Positions 1 to 6,641 of a stretch of 6,641 nucleotides of DNA are shown here, in pieces. The translations under genes and the position numbers were made by a program. Within the stretch, counting starts at the first letter, position 1. The number at the start of each line of letters is the position of its first letter. The notes below the pieces were generated by a model that saw nothing but the letters and a program-made list of their open reading frames with translations, was not told where the DNA came from and did not search any database. The stretch is from the NCBI GenBank assembly GCA_937896835.1, contig CALBOJ010000069.1, positions 1 through 6,641 on the forward strand, in the 5' to 3' direction. This stretch comes from an uncultured Collinsella sp. (lineage in GTDB: Bacteria > Actinomycetota > Coriobacteriia > Coriobacteriales > Coriobacteriaceae).

Positions 1-24
1 TTCGCCTTGGACGTCGCTCGCTGA
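1..24 (+). CDS. possible 3' end of an upstream plus-strand gene (last 7 codons)
   Basis: Frame 1 reads Phe-Ala-Leu-Asp-Val-Ala-Arg and then TGA at 22-24, with the G/C-rich third positions seen in the other genes of this window. The strong terminator at 66-105 lies about 40 bases downstream, where a plus-strand gene would need one. Seven codons cannot identify a family, and the tail could be chance; the product is unknown. Confidence 0.27.
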   Translation, partial: FALDVAR

Positions 25-65
25 AGTTGGCTCAACCTGCGGTGCTGACTACTCCCCTTGCACCA

Positions 66-105
66 AAAACCGCCCCGTTCTCGGTTTTGAGGACGGGGCG
101 GTTTT
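66..105. terminator. bidirectional intrinsic terminator
   Basis: A 17-bp stem with one G-T wobble pairs 66-82 with 89-105 around a six-base loop GGTTTT. The arms begin with AAAACCGCCCCGT and end with ACGGGGCGGTTTT, so a T-run follows the GC-rich stem on both strands. It sits 25 bases beyond the pepT stop on the minus strand and should end that transcript. In the other direction it would end any plus-strand transcript entering from the left edge. Confidence 0.88.
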
Positions 106-129
106 GCTTACCTAGATTGTTCGATTTCC

Positions 130-1377
130 CTATGCAAAGCGGGCGACGAGCTCCTGGAGCACGTCGGTCATCTTGACGAGCGAACTGACCGGGACAAACT
201 CGTTGACGCCGTGGTAGCAATAGCCGCCGGTGGAAAGGTTGGGGCAGGGCAGACCGCGGAACGACAGCTGCGCGCCGTCGGTGCCGCCACGAATCGGCAG
301 CACTTGGGGCTCAACGCCGCAGGCAAGGTAGGCTTCCTTGGCAACATCAATAAGCTCGGGATAGTCACGAACGATCTCGGCCATATTTCGATACTGCTGC
401 TTAATCTCGACCGTCACGCGCTCCTCACCCAGACGCTGGTTGAGCATCGAGGCGGCGGCATCAATAAGGTCGAGTTTCTGCTGGAACTTGGCGGCGTCAT
501 GGTCGCGGACGATATAGCGCGCTGTGGCGTGATCGACGGTCGCAGATACACCCTCAAGGTGATAAAAGCCCTCGTAGCCTTCCGTATACTCCGGGCGCTG
601 CACGTAGGGGAGCAACGCGTTGAAGTCGCAGAACAGATTGCCTGCGTTGACCATACGGCCCTTAGCGTCGCCCGGGTGGATGGACTGGCCCTCAAAGCGG
701 ACGGTCGCTTCGGCGGCGTTAAAGCACTCCCACTCCAGCTCGCCGATGGGGCCGCCGTCGACCGTGTAGGCGTACTTGCAGCCAAAGGCATCGATATCCA
801 ACAGCTCGGCTCCGTGGCCGATCTCCTCGTCAGGGCAGAAGCAAATGCCGAGTGCGGGATGGGGCAGAGAAGGGTCCTGAGCGATACGCGCGACAAGCGA
901 CATGATCTCGGCGACGCCCGCCTTGTCGTCTGCGCCCAGCAGCGTGGTGCCATCGCTGCAGACCAAGTCCTCACCCGCGAGGTCGTTCAGGGCGGGAAGC
1001 TTGGCGGTACTCATGGCAACGGGCTTACCGTCAACCGTGCCGCAGACCAGATCGTCGCCTTCGTAGTGTACGATGTGCGGCTTCACGCCGGCGCCCGGTG
1101 CAACTTCGGTAGTGTCGAGATGGGCGATCAGGCCCAGGGCGGGCTTGTCCTCAGCGCCCGCACTTGCGGGGATATGCGCGCAGACATAGGCGTGCTCGGT
1201 CACGTGGGCATCTTCCGCACCAAGCTCGCGCAGCTCTTCAGCCAGCACGTTGGCAAGGTCAAACTGAACGGCGCTCGAGGGTACCTGGTCGCAGTTTGCA
1301 TCCTCGGACTGCGTGTTGATCTGGACGTAGCGCAAAAAGCGCTCGAGAACATCGGGGCTCGTGGTGGTGTTTTCCAT
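130..1377 (-). CDS. pepT: peptidase T (tripeptide aminopeptidase), M20 family zinc enzyme
   Basis: This cytosolic di-zinc aminopeptidase removes the N-terminal residue from tripeptides in the last steps of peptide use. The chosen start gives 415 residues, close to the roughly 408 of E. coli PepT. The full M20 metal centre is visible: His86 and Asp88 in AHLDTT, Asp150 in GADDKAG, Glu184-Glu185 in CPDEEIGHG, Asp207 in YTVDGG and His389 in GYCYHGVNEF. The spacing follows the E. coli ligands (78, 80, 140, 173/174, 196, 379). The lid-domain segment with QSIHPGDAKGRMVNA (His234) is also present. I chose the ATG at 1377 because GGAG lies eight bases upstream and homology begins with the following residues. 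An in-frame ATG at 1473 would add 32 residues across the divergent promoter region and is unlikely. The gene is monocistronic, ends at the terminator at 66-105, and diverges from the DtxR-type regulator. Confidence 0.96.
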   Translation of the reverse strand: MENTTTSPDVLERFLRYVQINTQSEDANCDQVPSSAVQFDLANVLAEELRELGAEDAHVTEHAYVCAHIPASAGAEDKPALGLIAHLDTTEVAPGAGVKPHIVHYEGDDLVCGTVDGKPVAMSTAKLPALNDLAGEDLVCSDGTTLLGADDKAGVAEIMSLVARIAQDPSLPHPALGICFCPDEEIGHGAELLDIDAFGCKYAYTVDGGPIGELEWECFNAAEATVRFEGQSIHPGDAKGRMVNAGNLFCDFNALLPYVQRPEYTEGYEGFYHLEGVSATVDHATARYIVRDHDAAKFQQKLDLIDAAASMLNQRLGEERVTVEIKQQYRNMAEIVRDYPELIDVAKEAYLACGVEPQVLPIRGGTDGAQLSFRGLPCPNLSTGGYCYHGVNEFVPVSSLVKMTDVLQELVARFA

Positions 1378-1415
1378 AAAGACCGCTCCAATCTTGGTCG
1401 TCGTGTGCAACAAGA

Positions 1416-1424
1416 ACTCTAGCA
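1416..1424 (-). promoter_or_regulatory. candidate extended -10 promoter element of pepT
   Basis: On the minus strand the bases read TGCTAGAGT, an extended -10 (TGn plus a 4/6 match to TATAAT). A start near 1409 would give a leader of about 31 bases before the pepT ATG. The -35 position (about 1439-1444, TGGTAT) is poor and falls inside the palindrome at 1426-1443. Assigned by eye only. Confidence 0.35.
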
Positions 1425-1425
1425 C

Positions 1426-1443
1426 GGTATGCCACGGCATACC
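1426..1443. promoter_or_regulatory. perfect 18-bp palindrome, candidate repressor operator
   Basis: GGTATGCC and GGCATACC form a perfect 8-bp inverted repeat around the two-base centre AC. It lies in the 120-bp region between pepT and the divergent DtxR-type regulator gene. It abuts the candidate extended -10 of pepT and covers the -35 region of the candidate regulator promoter. Two 8-bp half-sites fit the size of DtxR/MntR operators (about 18-22 bp, dimer-bound), but the bases do not match the known DtxR or MntR box consensus. Binding by the neighbouring regulator is inferred from position. Confidence 0.6.
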
Positions 1444-1460
1444 ACGACGCTTGGATGGGG

Positions 1461-1466
1461 TAGAAT
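1461..1466 (+). promoter_or_regulatory. candidate -10 box of the regulator-methyltransferase operon
   Basis: TAGAAT matches the -10 consensus at five of six positions and would start transcription near 1473, about 25 bases before the regulator ATG. The -35 position (about 1438-1443, CATACC) is weak and coincides with the right half of the palindrome, as expected for an autoregulated repressor promoter. Confidence 0.38.
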
Positions 1467-1497
1467 CAGCCATTGAATGCAGAAGGGACGGAAGATC

Positions 1498-1920
1498 ATG
1501 GATACGACAAATAGCTCGCGCGAACTACATCTGACGGTGGCGAACGAAGACTACTTGGAGTGCATGGTTCGCATTGAAAGCGAAGAGGGGGAAACCAACG
1601 GCGTGCGATCGGTCGACATCGCGCAGCGCCTTGGCGTCTCCAAGGCATCGGTCAATAAAGCGGTTTCGGCGCTCAAGGCATCCGAGCTTGTCGAGCAATC
1701 GCACTACGGCAAGGTGGTCCTGACCGATCGCGGCCGCGAGGTTGGCACGGCTATCTGGTACCGTCATCGCCTCATCCGCACGTTTTTGGTTCAGGAGCTC
1801 GGCGTCGAATTTGAGCGTGCCGATTCCGAGGCCTGCATGATGGAGCATGCGCTATCCGAGGACACGATGAACCGCTGGCTCGCCTATCTCGAAAAGCAGG
1901 GAATCAGCGTCGAGGAATAG
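1498..1920 (+). CDS. DtxR/MntR-family metal-dependent transcriptional repressor
   Basis: The protein has 140 residues, the length of two-domain MntR-type proteins, and lacks the C-terminal SH3-like domain of full DtxR/IdeR. Residues about 14-75 form a winged helix-turn-helix (VRSVDIAQRLGVSKASVNKAVSALKASELV, then a wing ending LTDRGREVG). Residues about 80-130 form the metal-binding dimerisation domain. Candidate metal ligands are Asp18 and Glu21 (EDYLE, like MntR Asp8/Glu11), His90 (WYRHRLI, like MntR His77), and Cys113, Glu116, His117 (EACMMEHALS, like DtxR Cys102/Glu105/His106). The Asp18 plus Cys113 set mixes the two families, so the metal (Mn, Fe or Zn) cannot be read off. I prefer the ATG at 1498 to the one at 1477, because a purine-rich AAGGGACGG lies five bases upstream. 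The gene is followed after ten bases by the methyltransferase gene and probably shares its transcript. Confidence 0.9.
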   Translation: MDTTNSSRELHLTVANEDYLECMVRIESEEGETNGVRSVDIAQRLGVSKASVNKAVSALKASELVEQSHYGKVVLTDRGREVGTAIWYRHRLIRTFLVQELGVEFERADSEACMMEHALSEDTMNRWLAYLEKQGISVEE

Positions 1921-1930
1921 CGGGATATAT

Positions 1931-2824
1931 ATGGATACGAGTTATTACAACCGCTTTGGTGCCGAGGAACTTACGCGCCGCTTGTCGAGCGAGACCTTGT
2001 TGGCGCAGGGCCCCATGGGCAGTGTCTTGTTGAGTGAGTACGATGCCGCCGACATTCCACCGGCGTTTTGGAATCTGGCAGAGCCGCAGACCGTTTCTCG
2101 CATCCATCGCTTGTATGTCGCCGCCGGCGCGCAGGTGCTCATTACCAACACCTTTCAGGCATCGAGCTATGCCCTCAAGCACGACCAGATTTCGCCGTCC
2201 GTGGCGGAGGTCAATCGCGGGGCCGTCGACGATGCTCGCCAGGCGCACCCTCAGCTGCTGCTGGGCTCGATGGGCCCGATCGGTATTGAGTGGTTTGCCG
2301 AGGACTCTGCCGAGTTTCGTGAGATCCGAGGCATTGCGCGCGAACAGGCGCACGCCTTGCTCAACGCCGGCGTTGACGGTCTGCTGATCGAGACGGTGAC
2401 GTCTATCCGTAATCTGCAGCCCATGCTTGCCGGCGCCCGAGATGCCGCCGACGGCATGCCTGTTCTGGTGAGTTTTGTCGTTGACGATAAAGGCGACCTG
2501 TTGGGCGATGGCCTCAACATCGAGGCAGCCGTTTTGTACGCCGAAAAACACGGCGCAAACTCGGTTGGTGTTAATTGCTGTTCGCTTGCGGCCGCGAACG
2601 CGGCGGTGCCCAGGATGGTTGCATCGGCGACTACTCCCGTCACGGTGCGTCCCAACGTAGGCGATCCGGTCCAGACTCAGGATGGCCCCGTATGGCACGA
2701 GAACCCCGAAGCTTTCGCGCGCGCATGCATCGAATGGAGACATGCCGGTGCCGCAATGGTGGGCAGTTGCTGTGGAACCACGGCAATCACTACGGCAGCG
2801 ATGGCCGAGGCGCTCGATATATAA
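1931..2824 (+). CDS. homocysteine S-methyltransferase family protein (zinc-type)
   Basis: This 297-residue protein has the single TIM-barrel domain shared by betaine-homocysteine methyltransferase, MmuM and the N-terminal module of MetH. These enzymes move a methyl group to homocysteine thiolate held on zinc, giving methionine. The zinc ligands are Cys216 in GVNCC and the pair Cys280-Cys281 in GSCCGTT near the C-terminus. Other family landmarks are ITNTFQAS (71-78), GSMGPIG (112-118) and LLIETVTS (151-158), whose Glu154 matches the homocysteine-binding Glu of BHMT. The glycine-rich N-terminal motif is unusual: the usual DGxMGT reads QGPMGS (26-31), so the conserved Asp is Gln26. The methyl donor cannot be told; no B12-binding, folate-binding or activation domain is attached. 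The ATG at 1931 has GGGA five bases upstream. The gene lies ten bases after the DtxR-type regulator and ends at an intrinsic terminator. Confidence 0.9.
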   Translation: MDTSYYNRFGAEELTRRLSSETLLAQGPMGSVLLSEYDAADIPPAFWNLAEPQTVSRIHRLYVAAGAQVLITNTFQASSYALKHDQISPSVAEVNRGAVDDARQAHPQLLLGSMGPIGIEWFAEDSAEFREIRGIAREQAHALLNAGVDGLLIETVTSIRNLQPMLAGARDAADGMPVLVSFVVDDKGDLLGDGLNIEAAVLYAEKHGANSVGVNCCSLAAANAAVPRMVASATTPVTVRPNVGDPVQTQDGPVWHENPEAFARACIEWRHAGAAMVGSCCGTTAITTAAMAEALDI

Positions 2825-2829
2825 AGGGC

Positions 2830-2858
2830 AAAACCGCTCCATACGGGGCGGTTTTTTT
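2830..2858 (+). terminator. intrinsic terminator of the regulator-methyltransferase operon
   Basis: AAAACCGCTCC (2830-2840) pairs with GGGGCGGTTTT (2845-2855) through eleven base pairs, one a G-T wobble, around the loop ATAC, followed by a run of T to 2858. It begins six bases after the methyltransferase stop. Its right arm shares the exact 13-mer ACGGGGCGGTTTT with the terminator at 66-105. Confidence 0.92.
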
Positions 2859-2915
2859 ATTGCCTGCATGTCCTCGGCAGCATTTGCCCAAATGGTGAAT
2901 GCTGGTACCGGCAGG

Positions 2916-2942
2916 TTGCCGGGTGCGTGCTGCGGGTATACC
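2916..2942 (+). promoter_or_regulatory. weak candidate promoter with overlapping hairpin upstream of the phosphomutase gene
   Basis: TTGCCG (2916-2921) and TATACC (2937-2942) resemble -35 and -10 boxes, but the 15-bp spacing is short. The -35 overlaps a 6-bp inverted repeat, CCGGCA and TGCCGG around GGT (2908-2922), which could be an operator or just a hairpin. The preceding operon is terminated at 2858, so some promoter is needed between there and 2983. Confidence 0.3.
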
Positions 2943-2982
2943 TCATGCGTACCATGATCCAAACACTGCGAGGTGTCTGCGC

Positions 2983-4383
2983 GTGTGCGCGATAATTCAT
3001 TTTGGAACTGACGGTTGGCGCGCTCGCGTCGATGAGGACTTCACTGCCGATAACGTTGCCCGTATCGCCGATGCCGTCGGCGAGTTGTGGCAAAAGACCA
3101 ATCCGGGCAAAACGGTATATATAGGGTTCGACACTCGGCCCTTAGCGCGCGAGTTCGCTGAGCTTGCGGCAGGCGTGCTTGCCGCTCACGGATTGGACGC
3201 AGTGCTCGCATCTCGGCCTGTTCCGACCCCCGCCCTTACGTGGGCGGCGGCGTATGACGGCGAGGCCTGCGGTGCGCTCATGGTGACGGGATCCCATCAT
3301 CCGCAGGGGTATCTGTGCCTTAAGCTGCGCATGGGAGATGGCTCGACGGCCAATCAGGATGTCATCGAAGAGCTCGAAGAGACTATGGCCCCCGAGCCGA
3401 TGGGGATCGAGGAACGCTATCGCACCGCGGATATTATTCCTGACTATATGCAGGCGGTGGCATCGTTTGTCGATGCCGAGGCCATTCGAGCCGCTCACCT
3501 GCGTGTGGTAGTTGACCCCATGGGCGGCGCGGCCCAGGGATATCTTGCCGACCTGCTGCGGGAGCTAGGCGTCGAGGTGCACGAGATTCATGCCGGACAG
3601 TCGTCCGATCAAGAGGACATTTGCCCCGACCCTGTTGAGCCGTGGGTGGACGCTTGCGAGCGTGCGGTTGTCGAGGACGGGGCGTGCGCAGGCCTGGTGA
3701 CCGACGGCGATGCCGACCGTATCGGTGCGGTCGACGAACGCGGTAGATATATTCATCCACATCAAATCATGGCGCTTGTTTTGGGCGACCTCGTTCAATT
3801 CCGCAATTTGGAGGGGCGTGTCGTCGTCAATCTCTCGTGCTCGACGCTCGTGCGTCGCATTGCCGAGGCGCTTGGCTGTCGTGTGACCGTTAAGCCGGTC
3901 GGTTTCAAATATATAGCTGCAGAGATGAAGAAGGGCGGCGTCCTCATGGGAGGCGAGGAGGCCGGCGGTATCGGCATCGCCGCGCATATGCCTGAGCGTG
4001 ATGGAATCCTTGCTTGTCTGATTCTGTGTGAGCTTATGGCAAAGACGGGCGCGCCTTTGGGCGTTTTGGTCGATCAGCTCGAGGCCAGTTTTGGTAAGAC
4101 GAGCTATGGGCGTCGCGATTTGCGCCTTGAGGCCGAAGACGCCGAATCGCTGCGAACGCTGCTTCCTGGCATGAATCCTAAATCGATTTGCGGCAAGGCG
4201 CCGCAGGCTGTAAGCCATATGGATGGTTTACGTTTGGCATTCGAGGATGACACCTGGCTGCTGATCCGCCCCAGCGGGACCGAACCGGTGGTTCGCGTAT
4301 ACGCCGAGGGGTTCTCGGTGGAGGAGCGCGATGAGTTGCTCGATGCCGGCTGTGCCTTGGCTAAGGGAGCCTATCAGCTTTAG
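2983..4383 (+). CDS. phosphoglucomutase/phosphomannomutase family protein (alpha-D-phosphohexomutase)
   Basis: This 466-residue cytosolic enzyme belongs to the superfamily that moves phosphate between C1 and C6 of hexose phosphates through a phosphoserine. The N-terminal signature is HFGTDGWRARV (6-16). The active-site serine is Ser104 in VTGSHHPQGY, where most relatives have TASHNPxxYNG. The magnesium loop is DGDADR (241-246), the sugar-specificity loop GGEEAGG (323-329; usually GGEESGG), and the C-terminal phosphate loop RPSGTEP (429-435). The run from GGEEAGG to HMPERDGIL resembles the PGM_like2 group, whose exact substrate is uncertain, so no gene symbol is given. The GTG at 2983 is chosen because AGGTG lies seven bases upstream and the family homology starts at once. 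An ATG at 2899 would add 28 unconserved residues without a properly spaced ribosome-binding site. No convincing terminator follows the stop. Confidence 0.9.
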   Translation: MCAIIHFGTDGWRARVDEDFTADNVARIADAVGELWQKTNPGKTVYIGFDTRPLAREFAELAAGVLAAHGLDAVLASRPVPTPALTWAAAYDGEACGALMVTGSHHPQGYLCLKLRMGDGSTANQDVIEELEETMAPEPMGIEERYRTADIIPDYMQAVASFVDAEAIRAAHLRVVVDPMGGAAQGYLADLLRELGVEVHEIHAGQSSDQEDICPDPVEPWVDACERAVVEDGACAGLVTDGDADRIGAVDERGRYIHPHQIMALVLGDLVQFRNLEGRVVVNLSCSTLVRRIAEALGCRVTVKPVGFKYIAAEMKKGGVLMGGEEAGGIGIAAHMPERDGILACLILCELMAKTGAPLGVLVDQLEASFGKTSYGRRDLRLEAEDAESLRTLLPGMNPKSICGKAPQAVSHMDGLRLAFEDDTWLLIRPSGTEPVVRVYAEGFSVEERDELLDAGCALAKGAYQL

Positions 4384-4433
4384 CCATATGACGCTTCACT
4401 ATAAAGAGGCCCTCGGTGAGCGGTAGAGAACGG

Positions 4434-4461
4434 CTGGCAAACGTAAGCAGGGTTTTAATAT
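4434..4461 (+). promoter_or_regulatory. candidate rrn promoter
   Basis: CTGGCA (4434-4439) and TAATAT (4456-4461) each match four of six consensus bases for -35 and -10, with a 16-bp spacer. It is the best-spaced pair I found by eye upstream of the boxA-like element, giving a start near 4468. TATAAA at 4400 and TATACT at 4707 are alternative -10 boxes without usable -35 partners. Confidence 0.35.
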
Positions 4462-4564
4462 GTGTAGGAAATGTGTACGCCCAGATTCCCGCCCCCGGCG
4501 CCCCTCCGGTCTGGCAATATATCTCCTTGCCGCGCGGCCCGGTCGGACCGGATCAGCCGCACAG

Positions 4565-4586
4565 CGTGCACCTTGAGAACCGGATA
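4565..4586 (+). promoter_or_regulatory. boxA-like rRNA antitermination element (leader copy)
   Basis: The core CCTTGAGAACCG (4571-4582) resembles rrn boxA elements of high-GC Gram-positive bacteria (TTTGAGAACT type), which bind NusB/NusE and keep RNA polymerase from stopping early. A second copy matching 18 of 22 bases occurs after 16S at 6405-6426. E. coli likewise has boxA in both leader and spacer. Confidence 0.65.
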
Positions 4587-4592
4587 CTGCGA

Positions 4593-4618
4593 GGATGGAC
4601 ACATTCAGTGTCGCATCC
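4593..4618 (+). other. stem-loop after the leader boxA
   Basis: GGATGGACAC (4593-4602) pairs with GTGTC and CATCC (4608-4612 and 4614-4618) with one bulged G at 4613 and a five-base loop ATTCA. It begins seven bases after the boxA-like copy and may be the leader's counterpart of a nut-type hairpin, although in E. coli boxB lies before boxA. Confidence 0.55.
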
Positions 4619-4670
4619 GGGCAGACATCGAACCATTTGAAATGGTCTAACTTGGATTTGTTTTTCGCAA

Positions 4671-4688
4671 GGCCGCCGAGAGGCGGCC
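4671..4688 (+). other. GNRA-capped hairpin in the rrn leader
   Basis: GGCCGCC and GGCGGCC form a perfect 7-bp stem closed by the tetraloop GAGA, a very stable RNA hairpin. No T-run follows, so it is not an intrinsic terminator in the plus direction; a T-run lies before it (4661-4665). A leader folding or processing role is likely. Confidence 0.55.
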
Positions 4689-4758
4689 CCGAGAAATTCC
4701 TTTTCCTATACTAAAACCATATGAATCGAACGGAACCGATCAGCGATGAACTGAGAGG

Positions 4759-4771
4759 ACCGGACGGGCTC
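4759..4771 (+). other. 5' arm of the 16S pre-rRNA processing stem
   Basis: ACCGGACGGGCTC is the exact reverse complement of 6344-6356, beyond the 3' end of 16S. After a small internal loop, GCCC (4775-4778) can also pair with GGGC (6338-6341). Such stems bring the 16S ends together and are cut by RNase III. Confidence 0.85.
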
Positions 4772-4786
4772 GAAGCCCAAATATTT

Positions 4787-6295
<1,509 letters not shown>

Positions 6296-6343
6296 GGGAG
6301 ATAAATCTTCTAGAGAGATCAACTTAACTCGAATAGAGGGCAG

Positions 6344-6356
6344 GAGCCCGTCCGGT
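6344..6356 (+). other. 3' arm of the 16S pre-rRNA processing stem
   Basis: GAGCCCGTCCGGT is the perfect reverse complement of 4759-4771. It lies 51 bases after the 16S 3' end, and its partner lies 15 bases before the 5' end, the usual geometry of the 16S processing stalk. Confidence 0.85.
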
Positions 6357-6404
6357 GGATGTCGCCCGGAAGTCCCCGCAGCACCCGGTCCCCGGGGTCG
6401 CACC

Positions 6405-6426
6405 CGCGTACCTTGAGAGCCGCATA
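6405..6426 (+). promoter_or_regulatory. boxA-like rRNA antitermination element (spacer copy)
   Basis: The core CCTTGAGAGCCGCATA (6411-6426) matches the leader copy at 4565-4586 in 18 of 22 aligned bases. Its place between 16S and 23S is where rrn operons repeat boxA to keep the transcription complex modified into 23S. Confidence 0.65.
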
Positions 6427-6441
6427 GCGATAGGAGAGAGA

Positions 6442-6461
6442 TGGAAGATCCGAATCTTCCA
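6442..6461 (+). other. stem-loop after the spacer boxA
   Basis: TGGAAGAT and ATCTTCCA form a perfect 8-bp stem around the tetraloop CCGA. It follows the boxA-like copy by 15 bases, mirroring the leader hairpin at 4593-4618 in place but not in sequence. No T-run follows closely. Confidence 0.6.
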
Positions 6462-6490
6462 GACTCGATTCTTTTCTGCGATTAAACAGA

Positions 6491-6508
6491 GAATGATAGC
6501 AATCATTC
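6491..6508 (+). other. spacer hairpin
   Basis: GAATGAT and ATCATTC form a perfect 7-bp stem around AGCA in the AT-rich part of the spacer. Function unknown; probably pre-rRNA folding. Confidence 0.5.
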
Positions 6509-6560
6509 ATCCGATCCAAACAAGAAGAATTCACTTATAAATGAGTGAGGAGCATCTGAT

Positions 6561-6587
6561 CGCGAGCACAGTCAAGACTGTGCCGCG
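6561..6587 (+). other. long spacer hairpin with bulged A
   Basis: CGCG (6561-6564) and GCACAGTC (6566-6573) pair with GACTGTGC (6576-6583) and CGCG (6584-6587), leaving A6565 bulged and AA in the loop; in RNA the innermost pair would open to give a four-base loop. This is the longest local stem of the spacer. No T-run follows, so it is not an intrinsic terminator. Confidence 0.6.
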
Positions 6588-6641
6588 GTATGAGATACCC
6601 GAATTGCGACATACGAGCGCTATTCATGATATCGATTAATT

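Larger units (their letters stand above)
4384..4786 (+). other. intergenic region and rrn leader upstream of 16S
   Basis: These 403 bases contain no convincing gene. They carry one candidate promoter (4434-4461), a GC-rich block (4481-4551) with CCAGA pairing with TCTGG (4481-4485 and 4510-4514) and a CCGGT/ACCGG hairpin with loop CGG (4539-4551), then a boxA-like element, several stem-loops, and the 5' arm of the 16S processing stem. A further small hairpin is ACCATT/AATGGT at 4632-4646. The high density of stems and the position directly before 16S mark most of it as transcribed pre-rRNA leader. Where the phosphomutase transcript ends is not clear. Confidence 0.75.

Noticed and set aside
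20..64. Resemblance to a SAM-type riboswitch (GAAG, AACC, GGTGC words, then a terminator)
   Set aside because: The GGCAACC core is broken, the 5' half would lie outside the window, and the only downstream gene runs in the opposite direction.
211..1422. 403-residue plus-strand open frame opposite pepT
   Set aside because: It is an antisense shadow of pepT in GC-rich DNA. It has no recognisable motif or ribosome-binding site, and the minus strand carries the complete PepT active site.
1378..1473. 32-residue N-terminal extension of pepT from an ATG at 1473
   Set aside because: The extension would run through the palindrome and candidate promoters, lacks family homology, and the ATG at 1377 has a well-spaced GGAG.
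1925..4521. Repeated TATATA words (near 1926, 2819, 3117, 3747, 3910, 4517) as a dispersed motif
   Set aside because: Most fall inside coding frames as Tyr-Ile or Asp-Ile codons or in AT-rich leaders, with no shared flanks or spacing; they look like chance.
4416..4640. 74-residue open frame in the rrn leader
   Set aside because: No family resemblance; it overlaps the boxA-like element and several RNA hairpins that explain the sequence better.
4671..4688. GC-rich hairpin as an intrinsic terminator
   Set aside because: The T-run lies before rather than after the stem, and a terminator here would block the rrn transcript if the promoter is upstream.

Overview
The window looks like chromosomal DNA of a Coriobacteriia (Actinomycetota) gut bacterium, most likely Collinsella. 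The main reason is a complete 16S rRNA gene whose variable regions read like Collinsella aerofaciens relatives from memory (no alignment was run). Moderately GC-rich protein genes and rrn leader elements of actinobacterial style agree with this.

Layout. Positions 1-129 hold the probable last codons of a plus-strand gene and a strong bidirectional terminator. Positions 130-1377 encode peptidase T (minus strand). A 120-bp divergent intergenic region contains a perfect 18-bp palindrome placed between the candidate promoters of pepT and of a DtxR/MntR-type metal-dependent repressor (1498-1920). Ten bases after the repressor comes a zinc-type homocysteine S-methyltransferase family gene (1931-2824), closed by an intrinsic terminator. 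A phosphoglucomutase/phosphomannomutase family gene follows (2983-4383). Then comes a structured rrn leader of about 400 bp, the 16S rRNA gene (about 4787-6292), and the first 349 bp of the 16S-23S spacer, which contains no tRNA. The 23S gene is not reached.

How the parts fit. The repressor and methyltransferase genes look like a two-gene operon. The palindrome is well placed to act as the repressor's operator on its own operon and perhaps on pepT, which would link metal status to two zinc enzymes (peptide turnover and methionine synthesis); this is inference. The rrn part shows matched leader and spacer boxA-like elements, each followed by a hairpin, and a perfect 13-bp stem that closes around 16S, the expected pre-rRNA processing architecture.

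I see no mobile element, CRISPR array, defence system or toxin system. Most of the window is housekeeping DNA. The most original points are the palindrome with its mixed-ligand DtxR regulator and the unusual active-site residues in the methyltransferase and the sugar phosphomutase.
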